Source: Acidimicrobiales bacterium (GTDB lineage Bacteria > Actinomycetota > Acidimicrobiia > Acidimicrobiales > SKKL01). From it: a stretch of 64,000 nucleotides of DNA. The stretch is taken from the NCBI GenBank assembly GCA_034521975.1, contig JAXHLR010000002.1, positions 1 through 64,000 of the forward strand, written 5' to 3'. The notes beneath the pieces were generated by a model that saw only the letters and a list, made by a program, of their open reading frames with translations, was not told the origin of the DNA and made no database searches. The translations under genes were made by a program, and so were the position numbers. Positions 17,132 to 26,928 of the stretch are shown in pieces (position 1 is the first letter of the stretch; each line of letters begins with the position of its first letter).

Positions 17132-18544
17132 GTGAAGAGCACTGTCGAACCCCTCGAGGGGAACAAGGTCCGTCTCTCGATCGAGGTGGACGAGTCCGAG
17201 CTCGAACCCGCGATGGACGAGGCGTTCAAGCGCATCGCCCGCGAGGTCCGCCTGCCCGGCTTTCGGCCGGGCAAGGCCCCGCGCAAGCTCCTGGAGGCCC
17301 GCCTCGGGCCGGGGGTGGCACGCGAGGAGGCCCTCCGAGAAGCGGTGCCTGGCTACTACGCCGAAGCGGTCGCCACCCACGAGGTCGACGTCATCGCCTC
17401 GCCCGAGATCGAGATCACCGACGGAGCCGAGACCGGTCCGGTCAGCTTCGACGCAGTGGTCGAGGTCCGACCCGTGGTCAACGTGGCCGGCTACGCCAAC
17501 CTCCGGGTCGAGGTTCCGTCACCGACACCCAGCGACGACGACGTCGATGCCCAGCTCGAGCGCATGCGGGAGCAGTACGCCGAGCTGGTCACCGTCGACC
17601 GCCCCGCCCAGGACGGCGACCACATCGTCATCGACATCGAGGGGTCCCGCGACGGCGAACCGCTCGAGGGGTTCACCGCCACCGGCTACACCTACGAGCT
17701 GGGTCAGGGATCGGTCATCCCCGAGATCGACGAGAACCTCCGAGGAGCATCCGCCGGCGACACGCTCACCTTCACCGGCGACGACCACTCCCACGAAGAG
17801 GAGGACGAACCCGATCACGGTCCCATCGACTTCGTGGTCGAGGTCGCCGAGGTCCAGGAGAAGGTCCTACCCGAGCTCACCGACGAGTGGGCGGCCGAGG
17901 CGTCGGAGTTCCCGACCCTCGACGAGCTGCGCGCCGACCTCCGGAACCGACTGGTCGAGACCCGGGCCTCCCAGGCCCAGTCGGCCATCCGCGAGAACAC
18001 CGCCGCCGCGGTCGCCGAGCTGGTCGACCTCGAACCTCCCGAGGCCCTGGTGTCGTCGGAGATGCAGAACCGCGTCCAGGACATGGCCATGCGGCTGCAG
18101 GCCCAAGGGATCGAGCTCGACCAGTTCCTGGCCATGACCGGCCAGACCCAGGAGTCCTTCGTCGACGGGCTGCGCGACACCGCCAGCCAGGCGGTGCTGG
18201 TCGATCTCGCGTTGCGGGGGGTGGCCGAGGCAGAAGCGATCGAGGTCTCCGACGACGACGTCGAGGCCGAGTTCGCCGACGTCGCCGAGCGGGTCGGTGA
18301 GTCGATCGAGGCGGTTCGCGAACAGTTCGAGCACAGTGGCCAGTTGGCGGCGATACGCTCGGATCTGGCAAAGCAGAAGGCCCTCGATTGGCTCATCGAG
18401 CAGGTCGAGGTGGTCGATGAGGAGGGCAAGCCCATCGATCGGTCCGAGCTCGACGCGGTGCTCGCCGCGGCCACCGAGGATGCCACCGACCCAGACGACA
18501 CCGACCCAGACGACACCGACCCAGACGACGAGGACGAGCAGTGA
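17132..18544 (+). CDS. tig: Trigger factor (ribosome-associated chaperone/PPIase)
   Basis: A 470-residue trigger factor. The ribosome-docking loop GFRPGKAPRKL (about residues 44-54) is intact. The central FKBP-like domain (about 155-240) includes GDHIVIDIEGSRDGEP and a histidine/glutamate-rich insert (DDHSHEEEDEPDHG). The C-terminal chaperone arms follow. The tail ends in a repeated acidic PDDTD motif. The GTG at 17132 agrees with the family N-terminus (KSTVEPLEGNKVRLSIEV); longer readings run into the tRNA genes. It overlaps clpP by 4 nt, the usual tig-clpP-clpX order. Confidence 0.95.
   Translation: MKSTVEPLEGNKVRLSIEVDESELEPAMDEAFKRIAREVRLPGFRPGKAPRKLLEARLGPGVAREEALREAVPGYYAEAVATHEVDVIASPEIEITDGAETGPVSFDAVVEVRPVVNVAGYANLRVEVPSPTPSDDDVDAQLERMREQYAELVTVDRPAQDGDHIVIDIEGSRDGEPLEGFTATGYTYELGQGSVIPEIDENLRGASAGDTLTFTGDDHSHEEEDEPDHGPIDFVVEVAEVQEKVLPELTDEWAAEASEFPTLDELRADLRNRLVETRASQAQSAIRENTAAAVAELVDLEPPEALVSSEMQNRVQDMAMRLQAQGIELDQFLAMTGQTQESFVDGLRDTASQAVLVDLALRGVAEAEAIEVSDDDVEAEFADVAERVGESIEAVREQFEHSGQLAAIRSDLAKQKALDWLIEQVEVVDEEGKPIDRSELDAVLAAATEDATDPDDTDPDDTDPDDEDEQ
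18485..18529 (+). repeat. Three tandem 15-bp units in the 3' end of tig
   Basis: The unit ACCGACCCAGACGAC occurs three times without a gap and encodes the repeated DPDDT tail of trigger factor. It keeps the reading frame, so copy-number changes would lengthen or shorten the acidic tail by 5 residues. Confidence 0.9.
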
Positions 18545-19170
18545 CCTACATCCCGAACCCCGAGATCTGGGAGCAGACCAACCGGGGTGAACGCAGCTCC
18601 AGCCTGTTCGGCAAGCTGTTGCGCGAACACATCGTGTTCCTGGGGTTCCCCATCAGCGACGACGTCGCCAACGTGGTGTGCGCCGAGATGATCTTCCTCG
18701 AGTCGGAGAACCCCGACAAGGACATCAACCTCTACATCAACAGCCCTGGTGGCGACATCAACGCCATGTTCGCCATCTACGACACGATGTCCTACATCAA
18801 GGCCGACATCAACACGATCTGTCTGGGCCAGGCCGCGTCGGCGGCCGCGGTGCTGCTCGCCGCCGGGACACCCGGGAAGCGCCTCGCGCTCCCGCACTCA
18901 CGGATCATCATCCACCAGCCCTACTCCGGGGCACAGGGCCAGGCCTCCGATGTCGAACTGGCGGCCAAGGAGATCCTGCGCCTCAAGAGCTCACTCGAGG
19001 ACGTGCTGGCGTTCCACACCGGCCAGTCCGTCGAGAAGATCCAGGCCGACACCGACCGCGACTTCGTCATGGACGCCAACGCGGCCAAGGAGTACGGGCT
19101 CATCGACGAGGTCCTCACCTCGAGGGCCGATGTCGACAACACTGGAGCGATTCGCGCTGCGAGCGCCTAG
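18541..19170 (+). CDS. clpP: ATP-dependent Clp protease proteolytic subunit
   Basis: A 209-residue ClpP. The serine-protease triad is visible: Ser in GQAASAAAVLLAAG (about 101), His in ALPHSRIIIHQP (about 126) and Asp in TDRDFVM (about 175). The residue after the catalytic Ser is Ala instead of the common Met. The N-terminus (PNPEIWEQTNRGERSSSLF) fits the processed ClpP start region. GTG overlaps the tig stop (GTGA) and clpX follows 30 nt later. Confidence 0.95.
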   Translation: MTYIPNPEIWEQTNRGERSSSLFGKLLREHIVFLGFPISDDVANVVCAEMIFLESENPDKDINLYINSPGGDINAMFAIYDTMSYIKADINTICLGQAASAAAVLLAAGTPGKRLALPHSRIIIHQPYSGAQGQASDVELAAKEILRLKSSLEDVLAFHTGQSVEKIQADTDRDFVMDANAAKEYGLIDEVLTSRADVDNTGAIRAASA

Positions 19171-19200
19171 CCGGAACGACCCGAATCGGGGGATGTAGCA

Positions 19201-20481
19201 GTGGCCAAGTTCGGAGACGGAGGCGAGCTTCTCAAGTGCTCGTTCTGTGGCAAGTCACAGAAACAGGTCAAGAAGCTGATCGCCGGCCCGGGTGTCTACA
19301 TCTGCGACGAGTGCATCGACCTCTGCAACGAGATCATCGAGGAAGAGCTGTCCGAGGGCGCCGACCTGTCGTTCGACCAGCTTCCCAAGCCCCGAGAGAT
19401 CTACGAGTTCCTCAACGACTACATCATCGGACAGGAACTGGCCAAGAAGATCCTGTCGGTGGCGGTCTACAACCACTACAAGCGGGTGCAGCACTCGGGC
19501 GGACGTGACGACGAGGTCGAGCTGTCCAAGTCGAACATCATGTTGATCGGGCCCACGGGCTGCGGCAAGACCGAGATGGCTCGCACCCTGGCCCGCATGC
19601 TCAACGTGCCCTTCGCCATCGCGGACGCCACCGCCCTCACCGAGGCCGGCTACGTGGGCGAGGACGTCGAGAACATCCTGCTCAAGCTCATCCAATCGGC
19701 CGACTACGACGTCAAGAAGGCCGAGACCGGCATCATCTACATCGACGAGGTCGACAAGGTCGCCCGCAAGAGCGAGAACCCCTCGATCACCCGCGACGTC
19801 TCGGGCGAGGGCGTGCAGCAGGCCCTGTTGAAGATCCTCGAAGGCACCACCGCCTCGGTGCCGCCCCAGGGCGGGCGCAAGCACCCCCACCAAGAGTTCA
19901 TCCAGATCGACACCACCAACATCTTGTTCATCTGTGGTGGTGCCTTCGCCGGCATCGAGAAGATCATCGAGAACCGCATCGGCAAGAAGGGCATGGGCTT
20001 CGGTGCCGAGCTGCGCACCCGCGACGACTCCGACCTTGGTGAGCTGGTCGCCCAGGTGCTGCCCGAGGATCTGCTCAAGTTCGGGCTCATCCCCGAGTTC
20101 GTCGGTCGGTTGCCGGTCATCGGCCCGGTGTCCAACCTCGACCAGGAGGCGCTGATCCGCATCCTGTCCGAACCGAAGAACGCGCTGATCAAGCAGTACC
20201 AGCGCTTCTTCGAGCTCGAGGATGTCGAGCTCGAGTTCAGCACCGACGCCCTCGAAGCGGTGGCCGACCAGGCGTTGTTGCGGGGTACCGGGGCGCGTGG
20301 CCTTCGGGCCATCCTCGAAGAGGTGCTGCTCAACGTCATGTACGACCTGCCCAGCCGCGACGACATCGAGAAGTGCGTCATCGACGCCACGGTCGTGCTC
20401 GACAAGGTCAACCCCACGCTGGTGCCCAGGGGAGAGGCTCCCCGCGAGCAGCAGCAGCGGCCTCGCCGCGCCGCCTCCTGA
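19201..20481 (+). CDS. clpX: Clp protease ATPase subunit ClpX
   Basis: A 426-residue AAA+ unfoldase. The N-terminal C4 zinc-binding domain (CSFCGKS ... CDECIDLC, residues 13-43) is intact. Walker A is GPTGCGKTE (about 117), the pore loop GYVGED (about 150), Walker [10 protein letters not shown] (about 178) and the sensor/arginine region follows ([13 protein letters not shown]). The IGF-type ClpP-docking loop is present as [13 protein letters not shown]. The start is a GTG with GGGGG about 11 nt upstream. Confidence 0.96.
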   Translation: MAKFGDGGELLKCSFCGKSQKQVKKLIAGPGVYICDECIDLCNEIIEEELSEGADLSFDQLPKPREIYEFLNDYIIGQELAKKILSVAVYNHYKRVQHSGGRDDEVELSKSNIMLIGPTGCGKTEMARTLARMLNVPFAIADATALTEAGYVGEDVENILLKLIQSADYDVKKAETGIIYIDEVDKVARKSENPSITRDVSGEGVQQALLKILEGTTASVPPQGGRKHPHQEFIQIDTTNILFICGGAFAGIEKIIENRIGKKGMGFGAELRTRDDSDLGELVAQVLPEDLLKFGLIPEFVGRLPVIGPVSNLDQEALIRILSEPKNALIKQYQRFFELEDVELEFSTDALEAVADQALLRGTGARGLRAILEEVLLNVMYDLPSRDDIEKCVIDATVVLDKVNPTLVPRGEAPREQQQRPRRAAS

Positions 20482-20501
20482 CCGATGACCCAGGTGCGCC
20501 G

Positions 20502-21830
20502 GTGAACTACCGCGAGGCCCTCGCCTGGCTCGATCGCCACATCAACCTCGAAGCCAACGCCGGGCGTCCGCAGGGAGCGTCGCTCGAGCGCACGCGCGAG
20601 ATGGCGCGGGTACTGGGCGACCCGCACCAGGCCTACCCGGTCATCCACCTCACGGGTACCAACGGCAAGGGGTCGGCGGCCCGCATGGTGACCAACCTGC
20701 TCGCCGCCAGCGGACTCAAGGTCGGCACCTACACGAGCCCCCACCTCGAACGCATCAACGAACGCATCTCGGTCGACCTCGAGCCGATCGCCGACGATGA
20801 GCTGGCCGCCGCCATCAGCTCGGTCGCCACGATCGAGTCACTCATCGACGGCCCGCCGTCGCACTTCGAGATCCTCACCACGGCCGCCTTCGCCCACTTC
20901 GCCGACGTGGCCATCGACGTCGCAGTGCTCGAGGTCGGCCTGCTCGGTCGCTACGACTGCACCAACATCGCCGACGCCGACGTCGCCGTCCTGACCCGCG
21001 TCGCCGCCGACCACACCGACGGCGCCATCGGGTGGCGCGCCGCCGTCGCCGAGGAGAAGGCGGGCATCGTCACCCCGTCCAGCACCTTCGTGCTGGGCGA
21101 AGCCGATCCCGAGCTGCGGCCCATCTTCGAGGCGGCGGGTGCAGCCCGGCTGTGGGTCCGTGGCGAGGACTTCGAGACGGTGTCGAACCAGTTGGCGGTC
21201 GGAGGTCGGTTGGTCGATCTCCGCACGCCGCACGGGCGTTACGACGAGCTGTTCGTCCCCGTCCACGGAGCGCACCAGGCCGACAACGCTGCCTGCGCGG
21301 TGACCGCGGTCGAAGCCTTCTTCGATCGGTCGCTCGACCCCGACCTGGTCACCGAGGCTTTTGCCAACCTCACCATCCCGGGCCGGCTCGAAGCGGTCGC
21401 TCACAGCCCGTCGGTGCTGCTCGACTGTGCCCACAACCCCGATGGCGCGGCTTCGCTGGCGGGTGCGCTGGCCGAGAGCTTCTCGGTCATCGGCAGCCGG
21501 TACCTGGTGTTCGGCTGCCTCGCCCAGCAGGATCCCTCCGAGATGCTGGCCGCCCTCGAGGTCAACTCGTTCGACCTCGTCGTGGTGTGCAGTCCCGACT
21601 CCCCCCGGGCCCGCTCGGCCGCCGAGCTGGCACCGGTCGTCGAGGGTGCCGGAGTGGCGGTCGAGATCGTCCCCGATCCCGTCGAGGCGGTGGCGCGCAC
21701 CGTGGCGCTGGCCGACGAGGAGGACCTCATCGTGGTGGCAGGGTCCATCTACGTCGTCGGCGAGGTCAGGGCCGAGTACACCCGGGCGGCCGAAGCGGCG
21801 CTGGCCAAGGCCGACGAAGAGCTCCTGTAG
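20502..21830 (+). CDS. folC: Folylpolyglutamate synthase / dihydrofolate synthase
   Basis: A 442-residue Mur-ligase-family enzyme that adds glutamate to folates and probably also makes dihydrofolate. It has the N-terminal [11 protein letters not shown]-loop [11 protein letters not shown] (about 50-60), the [14 protein letters not shown] loop (about 78-91), [13 protein letters not shown], and the C-terminal domain with [11 protein letters not shown]. The GTG at 20502 starts at the expected family N-terminus; an out-of-frame ATG at 20485 was not used. It follows clpX closely. Confidence 0.92.
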   Translation: MNYREALAWLDRHINLEANAGRPQGASLERTREMARVLGDPHQAYPVIHLTGTNGKGSAARMVTNLLAASGLKVGTYTSPHLERINERISVDLEPIADDELAAAISSVATIESLIDGPPSHFEILTTAAFAHFADVAIDVAVLEVGLLGRYDCTNIADADVAVLTRVAADHTDGAIGWRAAVAEEKAGIVTPSSTFVLGEADPELRPIFEAAGAARLWVRGEDFETVSNQLAVGGRLVDLRTPHGRYDELFVPVHGAHQADNAACAVTAVEAFFDRSLDPDLVTEAFANLTIPGRLEAVAHSPSVLLDCAHNPDGAASLAGALAESFSVIGSRYLVFGCLAQQDPSEMLAALEVNSFDLVVVCSPDSPRARSAAELAPVVEGAGVAVEIVPDPVEAVARTVALADEEDLIVVAGSIYVVGEVRAEYTRAAEAALAKADEELL

Positions 21831-21864
21831 GTCCGCGGTTTCGACCCACCGAACCTCGGTCGCC

Positions 21865-21870
21865 TACCGT
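21865..21870 (+). promoter_or_regulatory. -10 box for ndk
   Basis: TACCGT is 7 nt before the ATG at 21878. Confidence 0.5.
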
Positions 21871-21877
21871 TCCGGCC

Positions 21878-22288
21878 ATGAACCGCACTCTCGTCATCTG
21901 CAAGCCCGACGCCGTCGAGCGGGGTCTGGTCGGAGAGATCATCGGCCGGATCGAGCGCAAGGGCCTTCAGGTCGCGGCCGCCGACCTGCGCACCATCGAT
22001 CGTGATACCGCCGCCGCGCACTACGCCGAGCACGAGGGCAAGCCCTTCTACGAGGACCTGGTGAGCTTCATCGGCCGCTCCCCGGCGATGGTCATGGTGG
22101 TCCAGGGGCCCGACGACACCTGGCAGGTGGTCCGCTCCATGATGGGCGCCACCAACCCGCTCGATGCCGCTCCGGGCACCATCCGTGGCGACCTCGCCAC
22201 CGAGCTGGGCGAGAACCTCATCCACGGATCCGACGGTCCCGAGTCGGCCGCGCGAGAGATCGCACTCTTCTTTCCGGGCCTGAGTTGA
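21878..22288 (+). CDS. ndk: Nucleoside diphosphate kinase
   Basis: A 136-residue NDK of standard length, which balances nucleoside triphosphates through a phospho-histidine intermediate. It begins with the canonical RTLVICKPDAVERGLVGEI. The active-site His lies in ENLIHGSDGPESA (about 115), and the ATP-binding RSMMGATNP is intact. The ATG at 21878 is the only reasonable start and has a -10 box 7 nt upstream. Confidence 0.96.
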   Translation: MNRTLVICKPDAVERGLVGEIIGRIERKGLQVAAADLRTIDRDTAAAHYAEHEGKPFYEDLVSFIGRSPAMVMVVQGPDDTWQVVRSMMGATNPLDAAPGTIRGDLATELGENLIHGSDGPESAAREIALFFPGLS

Positions 22289-22359
22289 CCGGCCTCTCGG
22301 TGCCCAAGGTTGCATTCTTGTTACGAGTGGGCCAATCTTGGTGCCGGAGTAGGGGCTGT

Positions 22360-22375
22360 CACGGCACAGGCCGTG
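22360..22375 (+). promoter_or_regulatory. Hairpin in the mreB leader
   Basis: CACGGC-ACAG-GCCGTG forms a perfect 6-bp hairpin 38 nt before the mreB start. The CTCCC right after it is complementary to the GGGAG of the mreB ribosome-binding site (22397-22404), so it could mask that site. Speculative. Confidence 0.3.
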
Positions 22376-22412
22376 CTCCCACCACATCCCGCTGATGGGG
22401 GAGGCACGCCGC

Positions 22413-23450
22413 ATGGCCGACAACATGCTCTCAGGGATCGTCGGTCGTGACATCGCCGTCGACTTGGGCACGGCCAACACCCTGGTCTACGTACGTGGCC
22501 AGGGCATCGTGTTGAACGAACCGTCGGTGGTCGCCATCAACATCCATGACGGCCGGCCGCTCGCGGTCGGGCTCGAGGCCAAGAAGATGATCGGGCGCAC
22601 CCCGAGCCACATCCAGGCCATCCGCCCACTCAAGGACGGCGTCATCGCCGACTTCGAGATCTGCGAGAAGATGTTGCGCTACTTCCTGCACAAGGTGCAC
22701 CAGCGCAAGTTCTCCAAGCCGCGCATGATCATCGCCGTGCCGTCGGGAATCACCGGTGTCGAACAGCGTGCCGTGCAGGAAGCCGCCGAGTACGCCGGTG
22801 CCCGCAAGCCGGCCCACATCATCGAAGAGCCCATGGCCGCAGCCATCGGTGCGGGCCTGCCGGTGCAGGATCCCACGGGCAACATGATCGTCGACATCGG
22901 AGGCGGCACCACCGAGGTGGCGGTCATCTCCCTCGGCGGCATCGTGGCCAGCCAGTCGGTCCGCGTGGGTGGCGACGAGCTCGACCTCGCCATCATGGCC
23001 TTTGTCAAGAAGGAGCACTCGGTGGCGCTGGGCGAGCGCACCGCCGAGGAGGTCAAGATCCAGCTCGGATCGGCATGGCCCCTCCGCGAGGAGCTCTACG
23101 CCGAGATCAGGGGCCGCGATCTGGTCACCGGACTCCCCAGGACCATCGTCACCTCCACCGAGGAGCTGCGCGACGCCCTCGAAGAGCCGGTGTCTGCCAT
23201 CGTGGACGCCGTGAAGGTCACCCTCGACAAGACCCCGCCCGAGTTGGCGGCCGACATCATGGAAGAGGGCATCACCCTCGCCGGTGGTGGCGCGCTGTTG
23301 AACGGGCTCGACCAGCGGTTGGCCAACGAGACCGGTATGCCCATCAAGGTGTGCGCGAACCCGCTCTACGCGGTGGCCATGGGCGCGGGCCAGTCGCTCG
23401 AGGAGTTCGACGCGCTGAAGGACATCCTGTTCTCGTCGGGCAACCACTAG
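22413..23450 (+). CDS. mreB: Rod shape-determining protein MreB
   Basis: A 345-residue actin homologue that forms membrane-associated filaments guiding lateral wall synthesis. Phosphate 1 (IAVDLGTANTLVYV), connecting region, phosphate 2 (MIVDIGGGTTEVAVISLGG) and adenosine (ITLAGGGALLNGLDQRL) motifs are all intact. The ATG at 22413 is preferred over 22395 because GGGGGAGG lies 8 nt upstream. It heads the mreB-mreC-mreD-mrdA-rodA cluster. Confidence 0.96.
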   Translation: MADNMLSGIVGRDIAVDLGTANTLVYVRGQGIVLNEPSVVAINIHDGRPLAVGLEAKKMIGRTPSHIQAIRPLKDGVIADFEICEKMLRYFLHKVHQRKFSKPRMIIAVPSGITGVEQRAVQEAAEYAGARKPAHIIEEPMAAAIGAGLPVQDPTGNMIVDIGGGTTEVAVISLGGIVASQSVRVGGDELDLAIMAFVKKEHSVALGERTAEEVKIQLGSAWPLREELYAEIRGRDLVTGLPRTIVTSTEELRDALEEPVSAIVDAVKVTLDKTPPELAADIMEEGITLAGGGALLNGLDQRLANETGMPIKVCANPLYAVAMGAGQSLEEFDALKDILFSSGNH

Positions 23451-23466
23451 TCGCCTTCGCGCCGAC

Positions 23467-24336
23467 GTGTTGTCGCTTCAGCGCGGCGGTCGCCCCCGGT
23501 TCATCCTCGCCCTGTTGGTGCTCACGGCGATCACCCTCGTCACCCTCGACGCGCGTGGCTTCGGTCCGGTCGAGACCGCCCGAGGCGCGGCCCTCACCGT
23601 GCTGTCGCCGTTCCGGAGCGCGCTCGACTGGACCACGAGTCCGGCACGGTCGGCGTGGGACGGCATCTGGAACCATCGCGAGCTCGAGGACGAGAACGCC
23701 CGGCTGCGGGCAGAGCTGGCCGAGCTGCGGGGACAGGAGTTCCGCGAGACGACCGCCCGTGAGGTGCTCGAGCAGGTCTACACCCAATCGGACCTGACCT
23801 TCGCCGGGGACATCCCCAACGTCCTCGGCCGGGTCGTCAGCGGTCCGGTCAGCAACTTCGAGGAGACCGTCACCATCGACAAGGGCAGCAGTGATGGCAT
23901 CGAGGTCGGAATGCCCGCGGTGACCGGAGCCGGCCTGGTGGGACGGGTCCACCGGGTGACCCCAGACGAGGCTGTGATCCAGTTGCTCACCGACCCGAGG
24001 ATGAGCGTCGGGGTCCGGCTCATCCCCTCCGGGGCCCCCGGTCTGGTCGAGGGGCAGGGACGTGGCGCCGAACCCGAGCTGGTCGTGTCCGGTTCCCTCG
24101 TCCTGGCCGACGGCGCCCAGCTGCAGACCAGCGGGCTCGACCGAAGCCTGTATCCGCCCGACATCCCGGTGGGCAGGGTCGGTCCCCTGACCGGCGAGGC
24201 GCCCGACGATGACGAGACCGGTGAGGGCGAACTGCCCGAGCTCGATGCCGTGGTGAGCCAGCGACAGGCGGTGGAGCTGGCGGCCGACCTCGATGCGCTC
24301 ACCTTCATCACCGTCTTGCTCTGGTCGCCCAGCTGA
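23467..24336 (+). CDS. mreC: Rod shape-determining protein MreC
   Basis: A 289-residue protein: short cytoplasmic start, one membrane helix (about 10-28), a coiled coil (ELEDENARLRAELAELRGQ, about 72-90) and the extracytoplasmic beta-domain pair (VVSGPVSNFEETVTIDKGS, VTGAGLVGRVHRVTPDEA). It links MreB to the wall synthases. It starts 17 nt after mreB and overlaps mreD by one base. Confidence 0.92.
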   Translation: MLSLQRGGRPRFILALLVLTAITLVTLDARGFGPVETARGAALTVLSPFRSALDWTTSPARSAWDGIWNHRELEDENARLRAELAELRGQEFRETTAREVLEQVYTQSDLTFAGDIPNVLGRVVSGPVSNFEETVTIDKGSSDGIEVGMPAVTGAGLVGRVHRVTPDEAVIQLLTDPRMSVGVRLIPSGAPGLVEGQGRGAEPELVVSGSLVLADGAQLQTSGLDRSLYPPDIPVGRVGPLTGEAPDDDETGEGELPELDAVVSQRQAVELAADLDALTFITVLLWSPS

Positions 24337-24854
24337 TGACGGAGATGGTCCCTGTCCCGGTGCGGGTGGGGGTGGTCCTCTTCGTCGCGCTCGTGGTCCA
24401 ACTCGCGGTCCTCAACCGCATCGAGCTGTTCGGGGCCACCGGCGACGTCATGGTCGTCATCGCGGTGGCGTCGGGGTTCACGCTCGGACGCGAGCGAGGT
24501 GCGGTGGTCGGCTTCGTCGCGGGGTTGGCGGTCGACCTGGTGCTGACCACCCCGCTCGGGCTCACCGCGCTGGTGTTCACCGGGGTCGGCTACGTGTCGG
24601 GGATCGTGGCCACCAACCTGCTTCGCAGCTCGCGTCTGGCGGTGGTCGCGCTCGCCGTGGTCGTCGCTCCGGTCTCGGTGTTGCTGTGGGCGGTCGTCGG
24701 AGCCCTGTTCGGTCAGAGCCACCTGCTCGACGCGCCGCTGATGCGCATCGCGGCGGCCAACGCCATGGTGGCGTTGGCGACCATCTGGGTCGTGTTCCCC
24801 GTCGTCCGGTGGGCGGTCGAGGATCCCCACCGACGGGTGAGGCACCTCGCGTGA
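24336..24854 (+). CDS. mreD: Rod shape-determining protein MreD
   Basis: A 172-residue integral membrane protein with about five hydrophobic segments and the weakly conserved MreD pattern (DVMVVIAVASGFTLGRERGAVVGFVAGLAVDL). Length and position between mreC and the PBP2 gene are standard. The ATG overlaps the mreC stop (TGATG). Confidence 0.88.
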   Translation: MTEMVPVPVRVGVVLFVALVVQLAVLNRIELFGATGDVMVVIAVASGFTLGRERGAVVGFVAGLAVDLVLTTPLGLTALVFTGVGYVSGIVATNLLRSSRLAVVALAVVVAPVSVLLWAVVGALFGQSHLLDAPLMRIAAANAMVALATIWVVFPVVRWAVEDPHRRVRHLA

Positions 24855-24912
24855 ACCGCAGCGGAGCCCGCCCCACGCACACCGGGGCGATCTGCTGGAC
24901 TGGTGCGCGGCC

Positions 24913-26928
24913 ATGAACGACTCCCAGCCCCTGCGCCTCAGCATCCTCGCCATCGTCGCCATCGCACTGTTCACCGCCCTGGTCTCCCGGCTGTGGTTCC
25001 TGCAGGTGATGGCGGCCCCCGAGTACTCGGCCCAAGCCGAGACGAACCGGACGCGCACCATCGTGGTCGAAGGTCCGCGGGGCCGGATCCTCGATCGTGA
25101 CGGCAAGGTCCTCGCCGACAACCGCGAGTCGATGGAGGTCGTCGTCGACCTCGAGGCGGTCGCCGCCGCCGAACGCGACGAGCCCGGTCAGCGGGCCGAG
25201 ACCCTCCAGATGCTCTCGACCGAGCTGTCCCGCAGCGGCACACCGGTCACCGTCGACGAGCTCGAGCAACGGATCGACAGCTGGCAGGGTGAGCCGCACC
25301 AGCCGGTGGTCGTGGCCGAGGACGTGGATCCCGACCTGTGGATCACCATCAACGAGCGCACGGCGATGATGCCGGGGGTCGCGGTGCGTCCCTCGTGGCG
25401 GCGCGACTACCCCTACGGGACGCTGGCGGCCCACGTGGTGGGGTACGTGGGCGAGATCAACGGCGAGGAGCTCATGCAGGTGCGCGACTCGCCCAAGCCC
25501 TATCGGGGTGGCGATTCGATCGGCAAGGCGGGGGTCGAGCAGATCTTCGAGGAGTTCCTCCGGGGCACTCCGGGCCGAATCGTGTTCGAGGTCGACTCGG
25601 TGGGGCGAGTCGTCGGGATCCGCGAGCGGGTCGAACCCGAGCCTGGAGCCGACGTGCGACTGGCGCTCGACATCGATCTGCAGGGCGTGGTCGAGCGGTC
25701 ACTGCACGAGGAGATGGCGCTGGCCCGCACCCGCACCCAGGGCGGACGCGCCGCTCCACCTGCTCCTGCCGGCTCGGCGGTGGTGGTCGATCCCCGCAAC
25801 GGCGAGCTGCTCGCCATGGCGTCGGCACCCGCGTTCGACCCCAACGAGCTCACCTCAGGTGTGTCGCAGGCCCGCTACGAGGAGTTGAGCAGCCGCGAGC
25901 ACTACAGCCCGCTCACCAACCGTGCCGTTCGCAACCCCTCCCAGGTCGGTTCGACGTTCAAGCTCTTCACCGGCTACGCGGCGGTCGCCTCGGGCCTGCG
26001 CTCGCCGGGGTTCGCCATCGACGACCCCGGTTACTACCGGTTGCAGGACTGCGAAGACCGCTGCACGTTCTACAACGCCGGCCGCCAGCCCCACGGCCGG
26101 GTCGATCTGCTCCGGGCGTTCGAGGTCTCCTCCAACGTGTACTTCTACCGCGTGGGCGAGGACTTCTGGAGACAGCGCAACGTCTACGGCGAACGGCCCA
26201 TCCAGGACTTCGCCGCCGAGCTCGGGCTCGGTCAGCGCACCGGCGTCGCGCTGCCACTCGACCACCCGGGCCTGCTGCCCGATCCCGACCTCAAGGCCAG
26301 TCGCCACGAGGAGAACCCCGAGGCCTTCCCCTACGGAACCTGGTTCCCGGGCGACAACGTCAACATGGCGATCGGTCAGGCCGATATCGGTGTGACCCCG
26401 CTGCAGCTGGCGAACGCCTACGGCACCTTCGGCAACGGGGGCACGTTGCATCAACCGAACGTGGTGCTCGAGATCATCGACCCGCTCACCGGTGAGGTGC
26501 TGAGGTCCAACGCCCCCCGGGTGGCCAACGAGGTCGATCTCGACCCGTCGATCCAGCAGGTCATCACCGATGGGCTGGTCCGGGTCACCCAGGGATCCGA
26601 GGGCACTGCGTCGTCGGTCTTCGCCGGGTTCCCCCACAGCGGGTTCCCGGTCGCCGGCAAGACCGGCACCGCCCAGGTGGGAGGCGACCGCCGCGACACG
26701 TCGTTGTTCGCAGCCTGGGCCCCCGCCCCTGCTCCGCGCTACGCGGTGGCCGTCGTCGTCGAAGAGGCCGGGTTCGGGTCGAGAGTGGCGGCTCCGGTGG
26801 CCCGGCGCATCCTCGAGCCGCTGGCCGAACGCGACCTCCAGGGTGTGGCACTCACCCCCGCTCCCCTCCGGGGCGAGACCGTCGACGACGAGCGGCCCGA
26901 CATCGACGTGGGCAGCGCGCTCGACTGA
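24913..26928 (+). CDS. mrdA: Penicillin-binding protein 2 (elongasome transpeptidase)
   Basis: A 671-residue class B PBP that cross-links peptidoglycan during elongation. A membrane anchor (about 9-30) precedes the dimerisation domain (GPRGRILDRDGKVLADNRE). The transpeptidase motifs are complete: SxxK as GSTFKLFTG (Ser about 347), SxN as SSNVYFY (about 405) and KTG as GKTGTAQVGG (about 583). Its stop overlaps the rodA start (TGATG), consistent with the PBP2-RodA pair acting together. Confidence 0.95.
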   Translation: MNDSQPLRLSILAIVAIALFTALVSRLWFLQVMAAPEYSAQAETNRTRTIVVEGPRGRILDRDGKVLADNRESMEVVVDLEAVAAAERDEPGQRAETLQMLSTELSRSGTPVTVDELEQRIDSWQGEPHQPVVVAEDVDPDLWITINERTAMMPGVAVRPSWRRDYPYGTLAAHVVGYVGEINGEELMQVRDSPKPYRGGDSIGKAGVEQIFEEFLRGTPGRIVFEVDSVGRVVGIRERVEPEPGADVRLALDIDLQGVVERSLHEEMALARTRTQGGRAAPPAPAGSAVVVDPRNGELLAMASAPAFDPNELTSGVSQARYEELSSREHYSPLTNRAVRNPSQVGSTFKLFTGYAAVASGLRSPGFAIDDPGYYRLQDCEDRCTFYNAGRQPHGRVDLLRAFEVSSNVYFYRVGEDFWRQRNVYGERPIQDFAAELGLGQRTGVALPLDHPGLLPDPDLKASRHEENPEAFPYGTWFPGDNVNMAIGQADIGVTPLQLANAYGTFGNGGTLHQPNVVLEIIDPLTGEVLRSNAPRVANEVDLDPSIQQVITDGLVRVTQGSEGTASSVFAGFPHSGFPVAGKTGTAQVGGDRRDTSLFAAWAPAPAPRYAVAVVVEEAGFGSRVAAPVARRILEPLAERDLQGVALTPAPLRGETVDDERPDIDVGSALD

